A stretch of 64,000 bases of DNA, taken from the NCBI RefSeq assembly GCF_947499695.1, contig NZ_CANMPQ010000004.1, forward strand, positions 124,001 through 188,000, in the 5' to 3' direction. Source of the DNA: an uncultured Allomuricauda sp. (lineage in GTDB: Bacteria; Bacteroidota; Bacteroidia; Flavobacteriales; Flavobacteriaceae). This document shows positions 1-9,304 of the stretch, piece by piece. Positions within the stretch are counted from its first letter, which is position 1. Every line of letters starts with the position of its first letter. The notes below the pieces were generated by a model that was not told the DNA's origin, made no database searches, and saw only the letters and a list, made by a program, of their open reading frames with translations. Position numbers and translations under genes: made by a program.

Positions 1-2
1 AT

Positions 3-3000
3 GAAGGCACCTGGATGAACCTTGATGTAAGCCCAGATGGAAAGCATATCGTTTTTGATATGCTTGGTGACATTTATACCATGCCCATTACGGGAGGAAA
101 GGCAAAGGCTTTGCGCTCAGGACTTCCTTTTGAAGTGCAACCTCGTTTTAGCCCAGATGGCAAGAGAATTTCATTTACTTCCGATGCCGGCGGTGGTGAC
201 AATATTTGGGTAATGGATATGGATGGCACCAATGCAAAACAGGTTACCAAAGAAAATTTTAGGTTGTTGAACAATGCTGTTTGGACACCTGATGGCAACC
301 ATTTAATTGCCAGAAAACACTTTACTTCCCAACGATCACTGGGCGCTGGTGAAATGTGGCAATATCATATAACAGGTGGAAGCGGTCTAAAGCTAACTAC
401 ACGTAAAAATGACCAGCAGGATGTTAACGAACCTTCGGTTTCAAGTGATGGTCAATATTTATATTACTGTGAGGATATGTATCCAGGAGGTTTCTTTCAA
501 TATAACAAGAACCCGAATGCACAGATTTATGCCATTAAACGTTACGATTTTGAAACAGGAAAAACCGTAACCGTTACAGGAGGACCAGGCAGTGCTTCAA
601 GGCCAACGGTGTCTCCTGACAATAAAAAACTTGCATTCGTAAAACGCGTTCGAACTAAGTCAGTGTTATTTATTCATGATTTGGAAACTGGTGAAGAATG
701 GCCAATCTATGACACCTTAAATAAGGATCAGATGGAAGCATGGGCCCTTTTTGGAACCTATCCCAACTTCAGTTGGATGCCAAATGGTGCTGAAATTGTT
801 TTTTGGGCTGGAGGAAAAATCCAAAAAATTAATATTAAAACCCTTCAAGTTACACCAATTCCGTTCCAAGTTGATACCAAAATTAAAATTGCAGAGACCC
901 ATCGAGTACAGCATCAGGTAGATTCGGATGAGTTTACAGCCAAGGTTATCCGACATGTAAAGACTTCTCCGGATGGAAAAAGAATCGTTTTTAGTGCTTT
1001 GGGGCACCTTTGGACCAAAACTCTACCCAATGGCAAGCCGAAGCGCTTAACTGATAGCAAGGATTTGGAATTTGAGCCTTCTTTCTCTCCTGATGGAAAA
1101 GAGATAGTTTATGTGACTTGGGACGATGAGCAATTGGGAGCAATCCATAAAGTTTCATCAAGCGGTGGTAATTCAACCAAATTGACGTTAAAAAAAGGTA
1201 TTTATCGCTTCCCTTCTTTTTCCAACAATGGAAAGTACATTGTATATGGCAAACAAAGTGGTAGTAATGACCAGGGGCGCTCATTTACGAAAGAGCCTGG
1301 GATTTACACTATGGCAACCAATGGGAATTCTATTAAAAAACTTACTGAAAATGGTTTAACACCAACATTTAGCGCGGATGATCTTCGCATTTTCTTTCAA
1401 ACTGGCGGAAAATTCTTCGGGTCATTGACCAAGGAGCTCAAAAGTGTCGATTTGAATGGGAAAGATGAACGCACTCATTTTAAGTCTAAATATGCTAACC
1501 ACATAGTGACATCCCCGGATAACAAATGGCTATTGTTTTCGAATTTGCACAAAGCCTATGTTGCACCGATGACCATGACAGGTCAAACTGTAGAATTCGA
1601 CCCAAAAAGCAAAGCTTTTCCGGTGACTCAAGTGGCCAAAGATGCAGGGTACAGTCTTCATTGGTCCAAGGATAGCGAAAAACTTCATTGGACATTAGGC
1701 AGTGAATATTTCTCCAATGATGTGGAACAACGATTCACTTTCCTTAAAAATTCTCCTGATAGCATTCCCCCAATTACAGAAAAAGGAATTGAGGTAGGGT
1801 TGGTTACCAAAACAGACAGACCTAAAGGAAGAATCGCATTTACCAATGCGAGAATCATCACCATGGAAAATGATGAAGTCCTGGAAAATGCCACCATCGT
1901 CATCAATAACAATACAATTGAAAGTATAGGTGTAGCTTCTGAAATTGATATTCCTTCAAATGCTACAATAATTGATGCAAATGGTAAAACCATTATGCCA
2001 GGAATAGTTGACGCTCACGCTCATATTGGAGCGTTCAGAGCTGGATTGAACACCAAAAAACACTGGCAGCTCTATGCAAATCTTGCATTTGGTGTCACCA
2101 CCGCTCATGATCCTTCGGCCAACAGTGAAACTGTTTTTGGTCTTTCCGAATTGGTAAAAAGCGGTGAAATGGTCGGACCAAGAATATACTCCACAGGATT
2201 CATTTTGTATGGTGCCGACGGAGATTTTAAAGCTGTGGTCAATAGCTTGGATGATGCTCGTTCAGCTATCCGAAGAACAAAGGCTTTTGGAGCTACTTCT
2301 GTAAAAAGTTATAATCAACCGCGACGCGAACAGCGTCAACAAGTAATGCAAGCCGCTAAAGAATTAGGGGTCAATGTGGTTCCTGAAGGCGGATCCACTT
2401 TTTTCCATAATATGAGTATGATCATGGATGGCCATACCGGAATTGAGCATAATATTCCAGTTGCGCCGGTTTATAAGGATATCATTACACTTTGGAGCAA
2501 TAGCTCCAGCGGTTATACACCTACCTTGATTGTGAACTACGGTGGTTTAAATGGAGAATATTTCTACTACGAGCGTGACAATGTTTGGGAAAATGAAAAA
2601 TTGCTGAAGTATACCCCAAGACACATTGTTGATTCTAGAAGTCGACATAGAACAAAAGCGCCACAAGAAGAATATACCAACGGACATGTTTTAGTATCTG
2701 AAACCGTTACTTCGCTTTCCAATGCTGGGGTAAAAGCCAACCTTGGAGCCCATGGTCAATTGCAAGGTCTGGGCGCACATTGGGAACTTTGGATGCTCAA
2801 AGCTGGTGGAATGAGCAATATGGATGCGTTGAAAGCGGCTACTATTAATGGTGCTGAATATATCGGTATGGGAAGTGAAATTGGTTCCCTAAAAGTAGGC
2901 AAGTTGGCTGATTTGATTGTGCTGGACAAAAATCCGTTAGTGGATATCGAAAACACCAATTCTGTCAGATACACCATGATCAATGGACGCTTGTATGATA

Positions 3001-3149
3001 CGGAAACCATGAATGAAATTGGTAATGAAACTAATACACGTAGTAAATTCTATTGGGAAAACAACAAGTACAACCAGGCTTTTCCGTGGCACGAACAAAC
3101 TCAAAGTTTTACAATTCCTGGCTGTAGTTGCCACGCGTTAAAGCACTGA
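3..3149 (+). CDS. TolB-like beta-propeller/amidohydrolase fusion, 5' partial
   Basis: The frame is open to the left edge and reads EGTWMNLDVSPDGK, so the true start and signal peptide lie outside the window; the ATG at 15 is internal. The N-terminal ~600 residues carry PD40/WD40-like repeats (SPDGK motifs near residues 7, 50, 205, 320 and 360), as in TolB and tricorn-type propellers. From about residue 610 an amidohydrolase-superfamily domain follows, with the metal-binding DAHAH motif near residue 666, a candidate carboxylated lysine (SVKSY) and later histidines (GHTGIEHN, GAHGQ). The family is usually exported and hydrolyses amide or peptide-like bonds; the substrate is unknown. The protein ends in an unusual CSCH tail. 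The fusion architecture is clear; substrate is not. Confidence 0.9.
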   Translation, partial: EGTWMNLDVSPDGKHIVFDMLGDIYTMPITGGKAKALRSGLPFEVQPRFSPDGKRISFTSDAGGGDNIWVMDMDGTNAKQVTKENFRLLNNAVWTPDGNHLIARKHFTSQRSLGAGEMWQYHITGGSGLKLTTRKNDQQDVNEPSVSSDGQYLYYCEDMYPGGFFQYNKNPNAQIYAIKRYDFETGKTVTVTGGPGSASRPTVSPDNKKLAFVKRVRTKSVLFIHDLETGEEWPIYDTLNKDQMEAWALFGTYPNFSWMPNGAEIVFWAGGKIQKINIKTLQVTPIPFQVDTKIKIAETHRVQHQVDSDEFTAKVIRHVKTSPDGKRIVFSALGHLWTKTLPNGKPKRLTDSKDLEFEPSFSPDGKEIVYVTWDDEQLGAIHKVSSSGGNSTKLTLKKGIYRFPSFSNNGKYIVYGKQSGSNDQGRSFTKEPGIYTMATNGNSIKKLTENGLTPTFSADDLRIFFQTGGKFFGSLTKELKSVDLNGKDERTHFKSKYANHIVTSPDNKWLLFSNLHKAYVAPMTMTGQTVEFDPKSKAFPVTQVAKDAGYSLHWSKDSEKLHWTLGSEYFSNDVEQRFTFLKNSPDSIPPITEKGIEVGLVTKTDRPKGRIAFTNARIITMENDEVLENATIVINNNTIESIGVASEIDIPSNATIIDANGKTIMPGIVDAHAHIGAFRAGLNTKKHWQLYANLAFGVTTAHDPSANSETVFGLSELVKSGEMVGPRIYSTGFILYGADGDFKAVVNSLDDARSAIRRTKAFGATSVKSYNQPRREQRQQVMQAAKELGVNVVPEGGSTFFHNMSMIMDGHTGIEHNIPVAPVYKDIITLWSNSSSGYTPTLIVNYGGLNGEYFYYERDNVWENEKLLKYTPRHIVDSRSRHRTKAPQEEYTNGHVLVSETVTSLSNAGVKANLGAHGQLQGLGAHWELWMLKAGGMSNMDALKAATINGAEYIGMGSEIGSLKVGKLADLIVLDKNPLVDIENTNSVRYTMINGRLYDTETMNEIGNETNTRSKFYWENNKYNQAFPWHEQTQSFTIPGCSCHALKH

Positions 3150-3276
3150 TAATGGTTTTTCATCGAAAGGTTGATAAAAGCGTTAAGCTCGGTTTTAGCT
3201 TCCACAAGATTCGTTGTATATTGTATGCCTTTGCAACTAAACACTGTAAACTAATAACCATTCAACATTATCACCC

Positions 3277-3891
3277 ATGCACATTGCCGTAGCAGGAAAC
3301 ATTGGAGCAGGAAAGACCACATTGACCACCTTACTTGCCAAACATTACAGGTGGGACGCCCAATTTGAAGATGTAGTAGACAATCCCTATTTGGATGATT
3401 TTTATACCCAAATGGAACGTTGGAGCTTCAATCTTCAAATTTACTTCTTGAACAGTCGTTACAGACAAATTCTCAAAATCAGGGAAAGTGGAAAAAATGT
3501 GATCCAAGATCGAACCATTTATGAGGATGCCCATATTTTCGCACCGAATTTGCACGCCATGGGATTAATGACCAATCGTGACTTTGAAAATTATAAAAGT
3601 CTTTTCGAGTTGATGGAAACTCTGGTTCAACCACCAGACTTGTTGATTTACCTACGTAGTTCTATTCCCAATCTCGTAAATCAAATCCATAAACGGGGTC
3701 GAGAATATGAAAATAGCATATCCATTGATTATCTAAGTCGACTTAATGAACGTTACGAAGCATGGGTAAACACCTATGAAAAAGGCAAGCTTTTGGTTAT
3801 TGATGTGGACAATATCAATTTTGTTGATGAGCCTGAAGATTTGGGCCAAGTAATCAATAAGATTGATGCTGAAATTCACGGGTTATTTTAA
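3277..3891 (+). CDS. deoxynucleoside kinase
   Basis: A 204-residue cytosolic kinase of the dNK/dGK-dAK family, which phosphorylates deoxynucleosides to dNMPs in nucleotide salvage. The Walker A loop GNIGAGKTT lies at residues 7-15, and the DR-containing motif QDRTIYED follows near residues 77-84, as expected for the family. Length matches the usual 200-220 residues. It stands alone between a hydrolase and a regulator, with 127 nt upstream, so it is probably monocistronic. Substrate preference cannot be read from the sequence. It fits the other nucleotide genes of the window: a CNT permease, thymidylate synthase and DHFR. Confidence 0.93.
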   Translation: MHIAVAGNIGAGKTTLTTLLAKHYRWDAQFEDVVDNPYLDDFYTQMERWSFNLQIYFLNSRYRQILKIRESGKNVIQDRTIYEDAHIFAPNLHAMGLMTNRDFENYKSLFELMETLVQPPDLLIYLRSSIPNLVNQIHKRGREYENSISIDYLSRLNERYEAWVNTYEKGKLLVIDVDNINFVDEPEDLGQVINKIDAEIHGLF

Positions 3892-4028
3892 ACCAAGAAT
3901 ATTGGTTTGTACCTATTCAACAATTGAAAAAAGACTTCCTAAATCTTAAAAAAGGTGCGATTGGTCGCAACTGCACATATTTGCAGTTCTATTGAACGAA
4001 TTTCACAGAACCATACTAATCTGAGCAA

Positions 4029-4057
4029 AAATGTAAAATCATTAATTTTTACATTTG
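4029..4057 (+). promoter_or_regulatory. inverted repeat overlapping a -7 element of the AraC gene
   Basis: A perfect 10-bp inverted repeat (AAATGTAAAA at 4029-4038, TTTTACATTT at 4047-4056) overlaps TACATTTG (4050-4057), an exact TAnnTTTG Bacteroidota -7 element. It lies 22 nt before the GTG start at 4080 and is a plausible autoregulatory operator. No good -33 element was seen. A smaller hairpin (AACTGCA/TGCAGTT, 3969-3988) sits further upstream. Confidence 0.5.
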
Positions 4058-4079
4058 GCATTCCTAAATTCAGTAGACC

Positions 4080-5168
4080 GTGCTGTTCAATATTGAAGTT
4101 GCCATTCACTTTATCGTTATTCTTCTCGGTCTCTTTTTTATTTACAACTTGAATAAAACGGACAAGAGAAATAACCTATCAAACGATTACCTTTCCATTT
4201 TTGTCATTGCCAATATTATACTCATTTTTAGAGGCCTTAGATGGACTATAAATCCGCATTTCTCCGGTCATAGACTCTTTCATTTTTTAGATGCTTCCAT
4301 TTTTTTCTATGGTGTTTACTTATTCGCATATATCAAGCAACTTACTACAAAGACAAGGTTTCATATACCAAAAATCCATTTTCTGCCTGTAGCTCTATTT
4401 ATAGCTTTTAATTTGGTCATTGCATGCCTCTCATTAGAAGTTTATTGGTCACGCATAGATAGTTTTCTCGTGGTGTACGTAATCAATGAAGGTATTTCTT
4501 TAGTGCTATGTTTTACCTATTTGATATTGTCCTTTGCACATTTTAGGAAATACATCTTTGATGAAAAAAAACAACTTTCCTATGTTCAGAATACGTCAAA
4601 ATACATCTACGCCTTCCTATGGTCAATTTTACTATTTCTTTTAATTTGGGCCGTAAGCTATGTTGGGGACAGAATAATGCAAATTGGGCTGGACAAATCT
4701 ATATATATAGCATTGGGCATAGCCTTATTAAGCAGCGTATGCGTTATAGCTTATTACAAACTACGGTTCCCCGAATTATTTCAGCTTGAAGAATTAAAGA
4801 GCACCCAAAGACTTTCTAAAAGTCAAGTTGGTGAATTAAAAAGCAAAATTGATGCATTAATGTCCAACCAAAAGACATATTTAGAACCAAGGCTGAATTT
4901 GATGGAATTTTCACAAAAACTAGACACTTCTCCCCACGATATTTCTTGGTTTCTAAACAACATTCTGAACAAGAGTTTTTATGATTTTATCAATGCCTAC
5001 CGAATTAAGGAGTTTATTAAAAAATTGGAACAAGGTCAGCACCACACCCATACACTTCTAACGCTTTCCATCGAAGCCGGCTTCAATTCAAAATCAACCT
5101 TCAACAAAGCTTTTAAAGAACAGACTCAGCAAACTCCACGAGAATACATCAAAAAGAAAGCACTATAA
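4080..5168 (+). CDS. membrane-embedded AraC-family transcriptional regulator
   Basis: A 362-residue protein with about seven hydrophobic segments in the first ~225 residues, then a linker and a C-terminal AraC-type helix-turn-helix domain (ending with the second HTH, GFNSKSTFNKAFKEQTQQTPREY). This is a one-component sensor design common in Flavobacteriia, with the input in the membrane and DNA binding in the cytoplasm. The start is GTG at 4080: an in-frame TAG at 4074-4076 excludes anything upstream. Ligand and targets are unknown; the lipoprotein and esterase genes just downstream on the same strand are the obvious candidates. A similar regulator is encoded at 53644-54753. Confidence 0.88.
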   Translation: MLFNIEVAIHFIVILLGLFFIYNLNKTDKRNNLSNDYLSIFVIANIILIFRGLRWTINPHFSGHRLFHFLDASIFFYGVYLFAYIKQLTTKTRFHIPKIHFLPVALFIAFNLVIACLSLEVYWSRIDSFLVVYVINEGISLVLCFTYLILSFAHFRKYIFDEKKQLSYVQNTSKYIYAFLWSILLFLLIWAVSYVGDRIMQIGLDKSIYIALGIALLSSVCVIAYYKLRFPELFQLEELKSTQRLSKSQVGELKSKIDALMSNQKTYLEPRLNLMEFSQKLDTSPHDISWFLNNILNKSFYDFINAYRIKEFIKKLEQGQHHTHTLLTLSIEAGFNSKSTFNKAFKEQTQQTPREYIKKKAL

Positions 5169-5174
5169 TCATTT

Positions 5175-5215
5175 AGTGCAATCTTACCTTCCTTGTTTCA
5201 ATACAACATTGCACT
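5175..5215. promoter_or_regulatory. inverted repeat between AraC gene and lipoprotein
   Basis: AGTGCAAT (5175-5182) and ATTGCACT (5208-5215) form a perfect 8-bp inverted repeat with a 25-nt spacer, just after the regulator's stop codon and ~95 nt before the lipoprotein start. It could be a regulator site or a weak terminator arm; the lack of a T-tract favours the former. Confidence 0.3.
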
Positions 5216-5308
5216 TACTGACCAGTATGTGGTTTTGCAACCAAGCGGTCGACTGCTCTTTGATTATTGGTCAAATTTGACATGAACAAAAATCATATTA
5301 CAGTTAAA

Positions 5309-5782
5309 ATGAAACATTTGATTAAAAAAACAGTAGTTGCCAGCTTTTTGACATTATTCTTTGTTGGATGTAACAAAAGTGACGACTCGGATAGTCCAAA
5401 GGAGGAGAGTGCCAAAATTTTCAGTTTACAAGCGGGAAATTATACTGGACTTTGGAATTCCACAACCCCATCCGCAACATTCACAAACCTTCCAATCTCT
5501 GCTAGTATTGTAGAAACTTCTTCGGGTAATTTTGATGGCGAATTTTTTATTAGTGGAAATTTTGTAAGTTGCTGTAACAGTGGAGCAAATGATGGCACCA
5601 TAAGTTTTAGCATAGACGAAAATGATCTAAGTAGCTTTCGTTGGGATGATATTATTCCAAACTGCACTGGAACCTTTACGGGAAATGGAAAGTTAACCAA
5701 TGAAAATGCATTTAACGTGAGCTTTACTGGAACGGATTGTGATGGTAGTCATACAGGCACGATCAGGTTATCTAAAATATAA
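5309..5782 (+). CDS. small hypothetical lipoprotein
   Basis: I do not recognise a family. The chosen ATG at 5309 gives a clean lipoprotein signal (MKHLIKKTVVASFLTLFFVGC) with lipobox FVGC; the ATG at 5282 only adds a polar extension. The mature part is about 135 residues, mostly predicted beta, with several cysteines (CC near the middle and two later) and many Thr/Ser/Gly. The residues after the lipidated cysteine (NKSDDSDS) are acidic, resembling the lipoprotein export signal that sends lipoproteins to the cell surface in Bacteroidota; that is inference. The gene is 14 nt upstream of the esterase lipoprotein and probably co-transcribed with it. Confidence 0.75.
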   Translation: MKHLIKKTVVASFLTLFFVGCNKSDDSDSPKEESAKIFSLQAGNYTGLWNSTTPSATFTNLPISASIVETSSGNFDGEFFISGNFVSCCNSGANDGTISFSIDENDLSSFRWDDIIPNCTGTFTGNGKLTNENAFNVSFTGTDCDGSHTGTIRLSKI

Positions 5783-5796
5783 ATTTCGTAGTTAGA

Positions 5797-6717
5797 ATGT
5801 GGTTAGGTAAAAAGTACTTTTGGATATTTTTGACTGTTATTCTAGGATATTCTTGTTCGGAATCTGACAGGCCTAATATGGAGCTGTTTGAGGAAAATGG
5901 TGAAAATCCAAATGAATCTTCGCAATCTGAACCTACCACAATTAATATAGATACTTCTGATTTAAAAGATCTACCGGAAGATACCGGAGGTGTCCATATG
6001 GCGTATCCCTTGGGCGCTAACGAAGCGGTATTTGGTCATCATGTTTATACTCCTAGTGGTTATACGGAAGACGGTCCGGAATATCCGTTGTTGATTTTCT
6101 TACATGGATGGGATCCAAGTGGTTATACTGGATCTGATGAGGATGAACTTCATGAAGTGCTTATAGGAACCACCCCTCCCGGGCTGATAAAGAAAAACAA
6201 ATGGAATCCTTCCTATCCTTTTATTGTCGTTTCTCCTAGGTTAAAAACAGCCTATTGGCCACATCAGCAGATACATGATTTCATAAAATACATCATTGAT
6301 AACTATCAGGTAAATACAAGTAGAATTTACTTGACTGGTTTAAGTTTAGGTGGTGGCGGCACGTGGTATTATATAGGAGAAAGAGGCCTTGATAATTATG
6401 CAGCAGCAATTGTTCCCATAAGTGCGCGAGGTGAGGAAAGGATTATTGACAATCTGACCGACATCCCAATTTGGGCTTTTCACGGAGATAGTGATAATAC
6501 AGTATTGGCTTTTCAAAATTATGGATCAGTTCCGCTGGTACAATTTATAAATAACAAAAATCCTAATGTAAAAGCCAGAGTTACTGTGTTTAGAAACACC
6601 GGGCATGATGCTTGGTCACGAACCTATTCGGATGCTTTTTCCAGTGATGTTATTTACGATCCTTTTGATGTTTCTATATACGATTGGATGCTTCAATTCA
6701 AGAAAGAAGAACTCTAA
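5797..6717 (+). CDS. alpha/beta-hydrolase (esterase/peptidase-like) lipoprotein
   Basis: A 306-residue lipoprotein (lipobox GYSC near residue 20) with an alpha/beta-hydrolase domain of the phospholipase/carboxylesterase or feruloyl-esterase-like type. The nucleophile elbow GLSLGG gives Ser183; Asp231 (HGDSDN) and His270 (NTGHDAW) complete a plausible catalytic triad. FLHGWDP is the oxyanion-hole HG motif. An acidic, Asn/Ser/Glu-rich linker separates the lipid anchor from the enzyme. It is likely an envelope or surface esterase acting on polysaccharide side groups, given the convergent GH5 glycanase and second esterase next door; the substrate is inferred from context only. Confidence 0.85.
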   Translation: MWLGKKYFWIFLTVILGYSCSESDRPNMELFEENGENPNESSQSEPTTINIDTSDLKDLPEDTGGVHMAYPLGANEAVFGHHVYTPSGYTEDGPEYPLLIFLHGWDPSGYTGSDEDELHEVLIGTTPPGLIKKNKWNPSYPFIVVSPRLKTAYWPHQQIHDFIKYIIDNYQVNTSRIYLTGLSLGGGGTWYYIGERGLDNYAAAIVPISARGEERIIDNLTDIPIWAFHGDSDNTVLAFQNYGSVPLVQFINNKNPNVKARVTVFRNTGHDAWSRTYSDAFSSDVIYDPFDVSIYDWMLQFKKEEL

Positions 6718-6815
6718 CCATTTAATTCTTCTCATAATTCATAACCCTACTAATGGTATTTGGCAAAATTCCTCGCTGTCCAAATATATCAGTGGTTATA
6801 AAATGTTTGGAAATA

Positions 6816-8009
6816 CTATTTATACCAGGTGTTCAGAATAACATCTACCAATTCGTCATGTCTTGACCATGAGATATTATTTCTGTCGAAGACTCCAAAT
6901 TCATCTCCTAATCCATTATCCCACCAAACAGGCAACATTCCTCTATCTTTGGCATATTCAACAAAAGCCTCGGCATGATTTCTTCTGGCTGTGGCATTAT
7001 TCTTGTCAACCGTTCCCCATTCTCCTAAAATAACAGGTCTTTTTTCTTGAACGACCCATTTATTGGCAACGAAATCAATAGCATTGCGCAAATTGGTCCT
7101 ATCCTGTTGGTTACCCCAATTAAAGGTGCCATTTGGTGCTTCATGTGTAAACTCAAATGGAAAATAATAATGAATGGAAATAATTACGTTAGGGTCATTG
7201 TTGGGTATTACCAATGCATCCATGGTAACATCATAAGGGGCAGCTGAATATGGTGCGATCATAATATGTCTTTTTTCGTTGTTTCCACCTGTAGCTCTTA
7301 TAGCATCCAATGATATTTTGTGATATTGATTTACCACATCCCTACCCTCCGCAGTACCACCAAGCCATTCTTGAGCGCTACCCTCATGTCTAGGCTCATT
7401 CATGGTCTCAAAAATGAGATAATCGCCGTACGATTTAAATCTAAGTGCAACTTGACTCCATAAACTTCCCAATCGCGTGCCTACCTCATCAGCCATGGCG
7501 TAGGTAGGAATCATCCATGGGTCATCATGATGTACGTTTATGATGGTATGCATGCCATTGGCAAGAGCGTAATCAACAATTTCTTGTATTTGATCTAAAA
7601 ATTCTGTTTCTATAGTGTAATCAGGTGCGGGTCCTTGATGATAACCCCAGGTAACAGGAACTCTCAAGGTACCAAACCCCCTATCTGCTATAGCATCTAT
7701 CATTTCCTTTGTAGGCAATGGATTGCCCCAAAAAGTTTTGTCCCTATCCTCTACATCCATGCTATTGCCAAGGTTCCACCCAATGCCCATTTCCTCAACC
7801 AAAGCTGCTGAGGTAATATCTCTTATAACTCCTGATTGTGCTTGTTGCGGATTTAGACTGGGTATCTGCACTTCCTGTTCTTCCGATTCTTGCCCTTCAG
7901 TATCAGGCTCATTACTTACCTGTGTATCTTCGGAACAAGAAAACATTAAAATGCAGGTACTTGCAAGAATTGAAAACCATAGATTCGTAATGATTCTTTT
8001 CAATTTCAT
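6816..8009 (-). CDS. GH5-family glycoside hydrolase lipoprotein (endoglucanase-like)
   Basis: A 397-residue lipoprotein: signal peptide with lipobox MFSC near residue 25, an acidic Glu/Gln-rich linker to about residue 50, then a GH5 (cellulase) TIM barrel. Diagnostic motifs are GWNLGNSMD, RVPVTWG, NVHHDD, the acid/base Glu205 in MNEPRH and the nucleophile Glu330 in LGEWGTVDK. GH5 enzymes cleave beta-1,4-glucans, mannans or related polymers; the exact substrate cannot be told. It lies 59 nt downstream of a second esterase lipoprotein on the same strand and is likely expressed with it. No SusC/SusD pair is present, so this is a minimal, non-canonical polysaccharide cluster. Confidence 0.92.
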   Translation of the reverse strand: MKLKRIITNLWFSILASTCILMFSCSEDTQVSNEPDTEGQESEEQEVQIPSLNPQQAQSGVIRDITSAALVEEMGIGWNLGNSMDVEDRDKTFWGNPLPTKEMIDAIADRGFGTLRVPVTWGYHQGPAPDYTIETEFLDQIQEIVDYALANGMHTIINVHHDDPWMIPTYAMADEVGTRLGSLWSQVALRFKSYGDYLIFETMNEPRHEGSAQEWLGGTAEGRDVVNQYHKISLDAIRATGGNNEKRHIMIAPYSAAPYDVTMDALVIPNNDPNVIISIHYYFPFEFTHEAPNGTFNWGNQQDRTNLRNAIDFVANKWVVQEKRPVILGEWGTVDKNNATARRNHAEAFVEYAKDRGMLPVWWDNGLGDEFGVFDRNNISWSRHDELVDVILNTWYK

Positions 8010-8068
8010 TTCATTGAGGTTTTAAGTAAACCAATATTTCAATCTAATAATTTTTACAGAATATTATA

Positions 8069-9025
8069 TTATTGCTCGTAATACTCACTATAAATGTCCC
8101 TAAGTGCATCGCCAGTACTGGATCTTGTACTAGCAAAATGGTCCCCTTGATAGCTACTATGAATTATATTTAGACAAGATATATTCCTTGTAGCTAAATC
8201 CTCCGCATAGGGGTCAACAGATGACGAAAATCCGCTTTTCATACTTGTTATCACCAATGTTTTATTCAAAGGAACACCTGTGCTCAGCCTGTCGTTCAGC
8301 AAGTTCTGCAAACTTGAGGTGCTCTGAATGAATGGGTCGAACGCAAGATGGTTTTTAAATATAGGTGGATTCTCTTGATCACTTAACATCATTGCCAATG
8401 AAGCCAGGCCAGAGGCAGACCCCCCTTGTATAGTACGATCTTCTGACAAAACTCGATATTTTGACTCCACCGTAGGAATAAACTCTTCCGTAAAAAAACG
8501 GTTATAAGTGTTTATCCCTGGAAATATATAATCGACCGCCCTGCGCCCGGCAGGACCTTCTTCAACTCCTACAACAATAACCGGAAGTTCATCAAAATCC
8601 ACCACTTTAATAGGTTGCATTGCATTGGGTATACCCCAAAATTGAGCATCCAGCCAATACAGCACTGGAAAACTTCTTTCCGGTTCCAATTCATACTCAG
8701 GTGGGAGATACACATGGTATCTATAGGTAATCCCAGTAATGGATGAGGTTATTTCCTGATGCGTTTCCAAGCCACCGTTCACTACAAAATTATCCAACCC
8801 AAAAAGACTTGGATCCAATGGAAAGACAATTGCATCCTTTCTTTGGATGAATGCCTCCCCCTCACAATCCGCATTTGTACGCTCTGGCAAATCAATGGAT
8901 CCATTTGGGAGGTTACCTTCGCCTTCAATAGAATCATCCTGTGTACAGGAAAATACAATCATGCTGAAAAAAGAAAAGAACAATACACTCTTGCCCATTT
9001 TTTGCAAAAAAGTCAATGTATCCAT
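8069..9025 (-). CDS. esterase-family (enterochelin esterase/esterase D-like) lipoprotein
   Basis: An alpha/beta-hydrolase lipoprotein with lipobox VFSC. ATGs exist at 9061, 9025 and 8998; 9025 or 8998 gives a normal lipoprotein signal, while 9061 adds a polar head and is disfavoured. The domain resembles the putative esterase family that includes enterochelin esterase and esterase D: YRYHVYLPPEY, PVLYWLDAQ, VVGVEEG, nucleophile Ser203 in GGSASGLA, and a late His in YQGDHFAS. Residues after the cysteine (TQDDSIEGEG) are acidic, suggesting surface export. It precedes the GH5 gene and may remove ester decorations (acetyl or feruloyl) from the same polymer; this is inferred from context. Confidence 0.82.
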   Translation of the reverse strand: MDTLTFLQKMGKSVLFFSFFSMIVFSCTQDDSIEGEGNLPNGSIDLPERTNADCEGEAFIQRKDAIVFPLDPSLFGLDNFVVNGGLETHQEITSSITGITYRYHVYLPPEYELEPERSFPVLYWLDAQFWGIPNAMQPIKVVDFDELPVIVVGVEEGPAGRRAVDYIFPGINTYNRFFTEEFIPTVESKYRVLSEDRTIQGGSASGLASLAMMLSDQENPPIFKNHLAFDPFIQSTSSLQNLLNDRLSTGVPLNKTLVITSMKSGFSSSVDPYAEDLATRNISCLNIIHSSYQGDHFASTRSSTGDALRDIYSEYYEQ

Positions 9026-9213
9026 AATCGGAATATGATTTAGATGAACGGAAATATACAATTAAAGCTTTCCTAAATCGTCTGAATGTAACCATTGCTA
9101 CATATTTACATCTTATTGCCTCAATTATTTTGATTGCATTCCCCGTTTCTGGTTGAACTATGAAAAGCTTTATGCTTTTTACTCAGTCAAATGACCAGTT
9201 CCCTCATTCCCGG

Positions 9214-9244
9214 TTGTACTTGCTCGATTTTGAGTCTAGTTTTA
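9214..9244 (+). promoter_or_regulatory. candidate tonB promoter
   Basis: TTG (9214-9216) is followed after 20 nt by TAGTTTTA (9237-9244), one mismatch from the Bacteroidota TAnnTTTG -7 element. Transcription would begin near 9251, giving a leader of roughly 55 nt before the tonB start. The rest of the 280-bp divergent region shows nothing else recognisable. Confidence 0.45.
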
Positions 9245-9304
9245 GATTAGGGTTAGCGCCCATTATTTCTAACTCGAAGCTCAGGCTTCACAAATTTTGA
9301 AAAC

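Noticed and set aside
3955..4152. 65-codon plus-strand frame upstream of the membrane AraC gene
   Set aside because: Overlaps the AraC start region in another frame, lacks protein-like composition, and the region carries dyads and a promoter instead.
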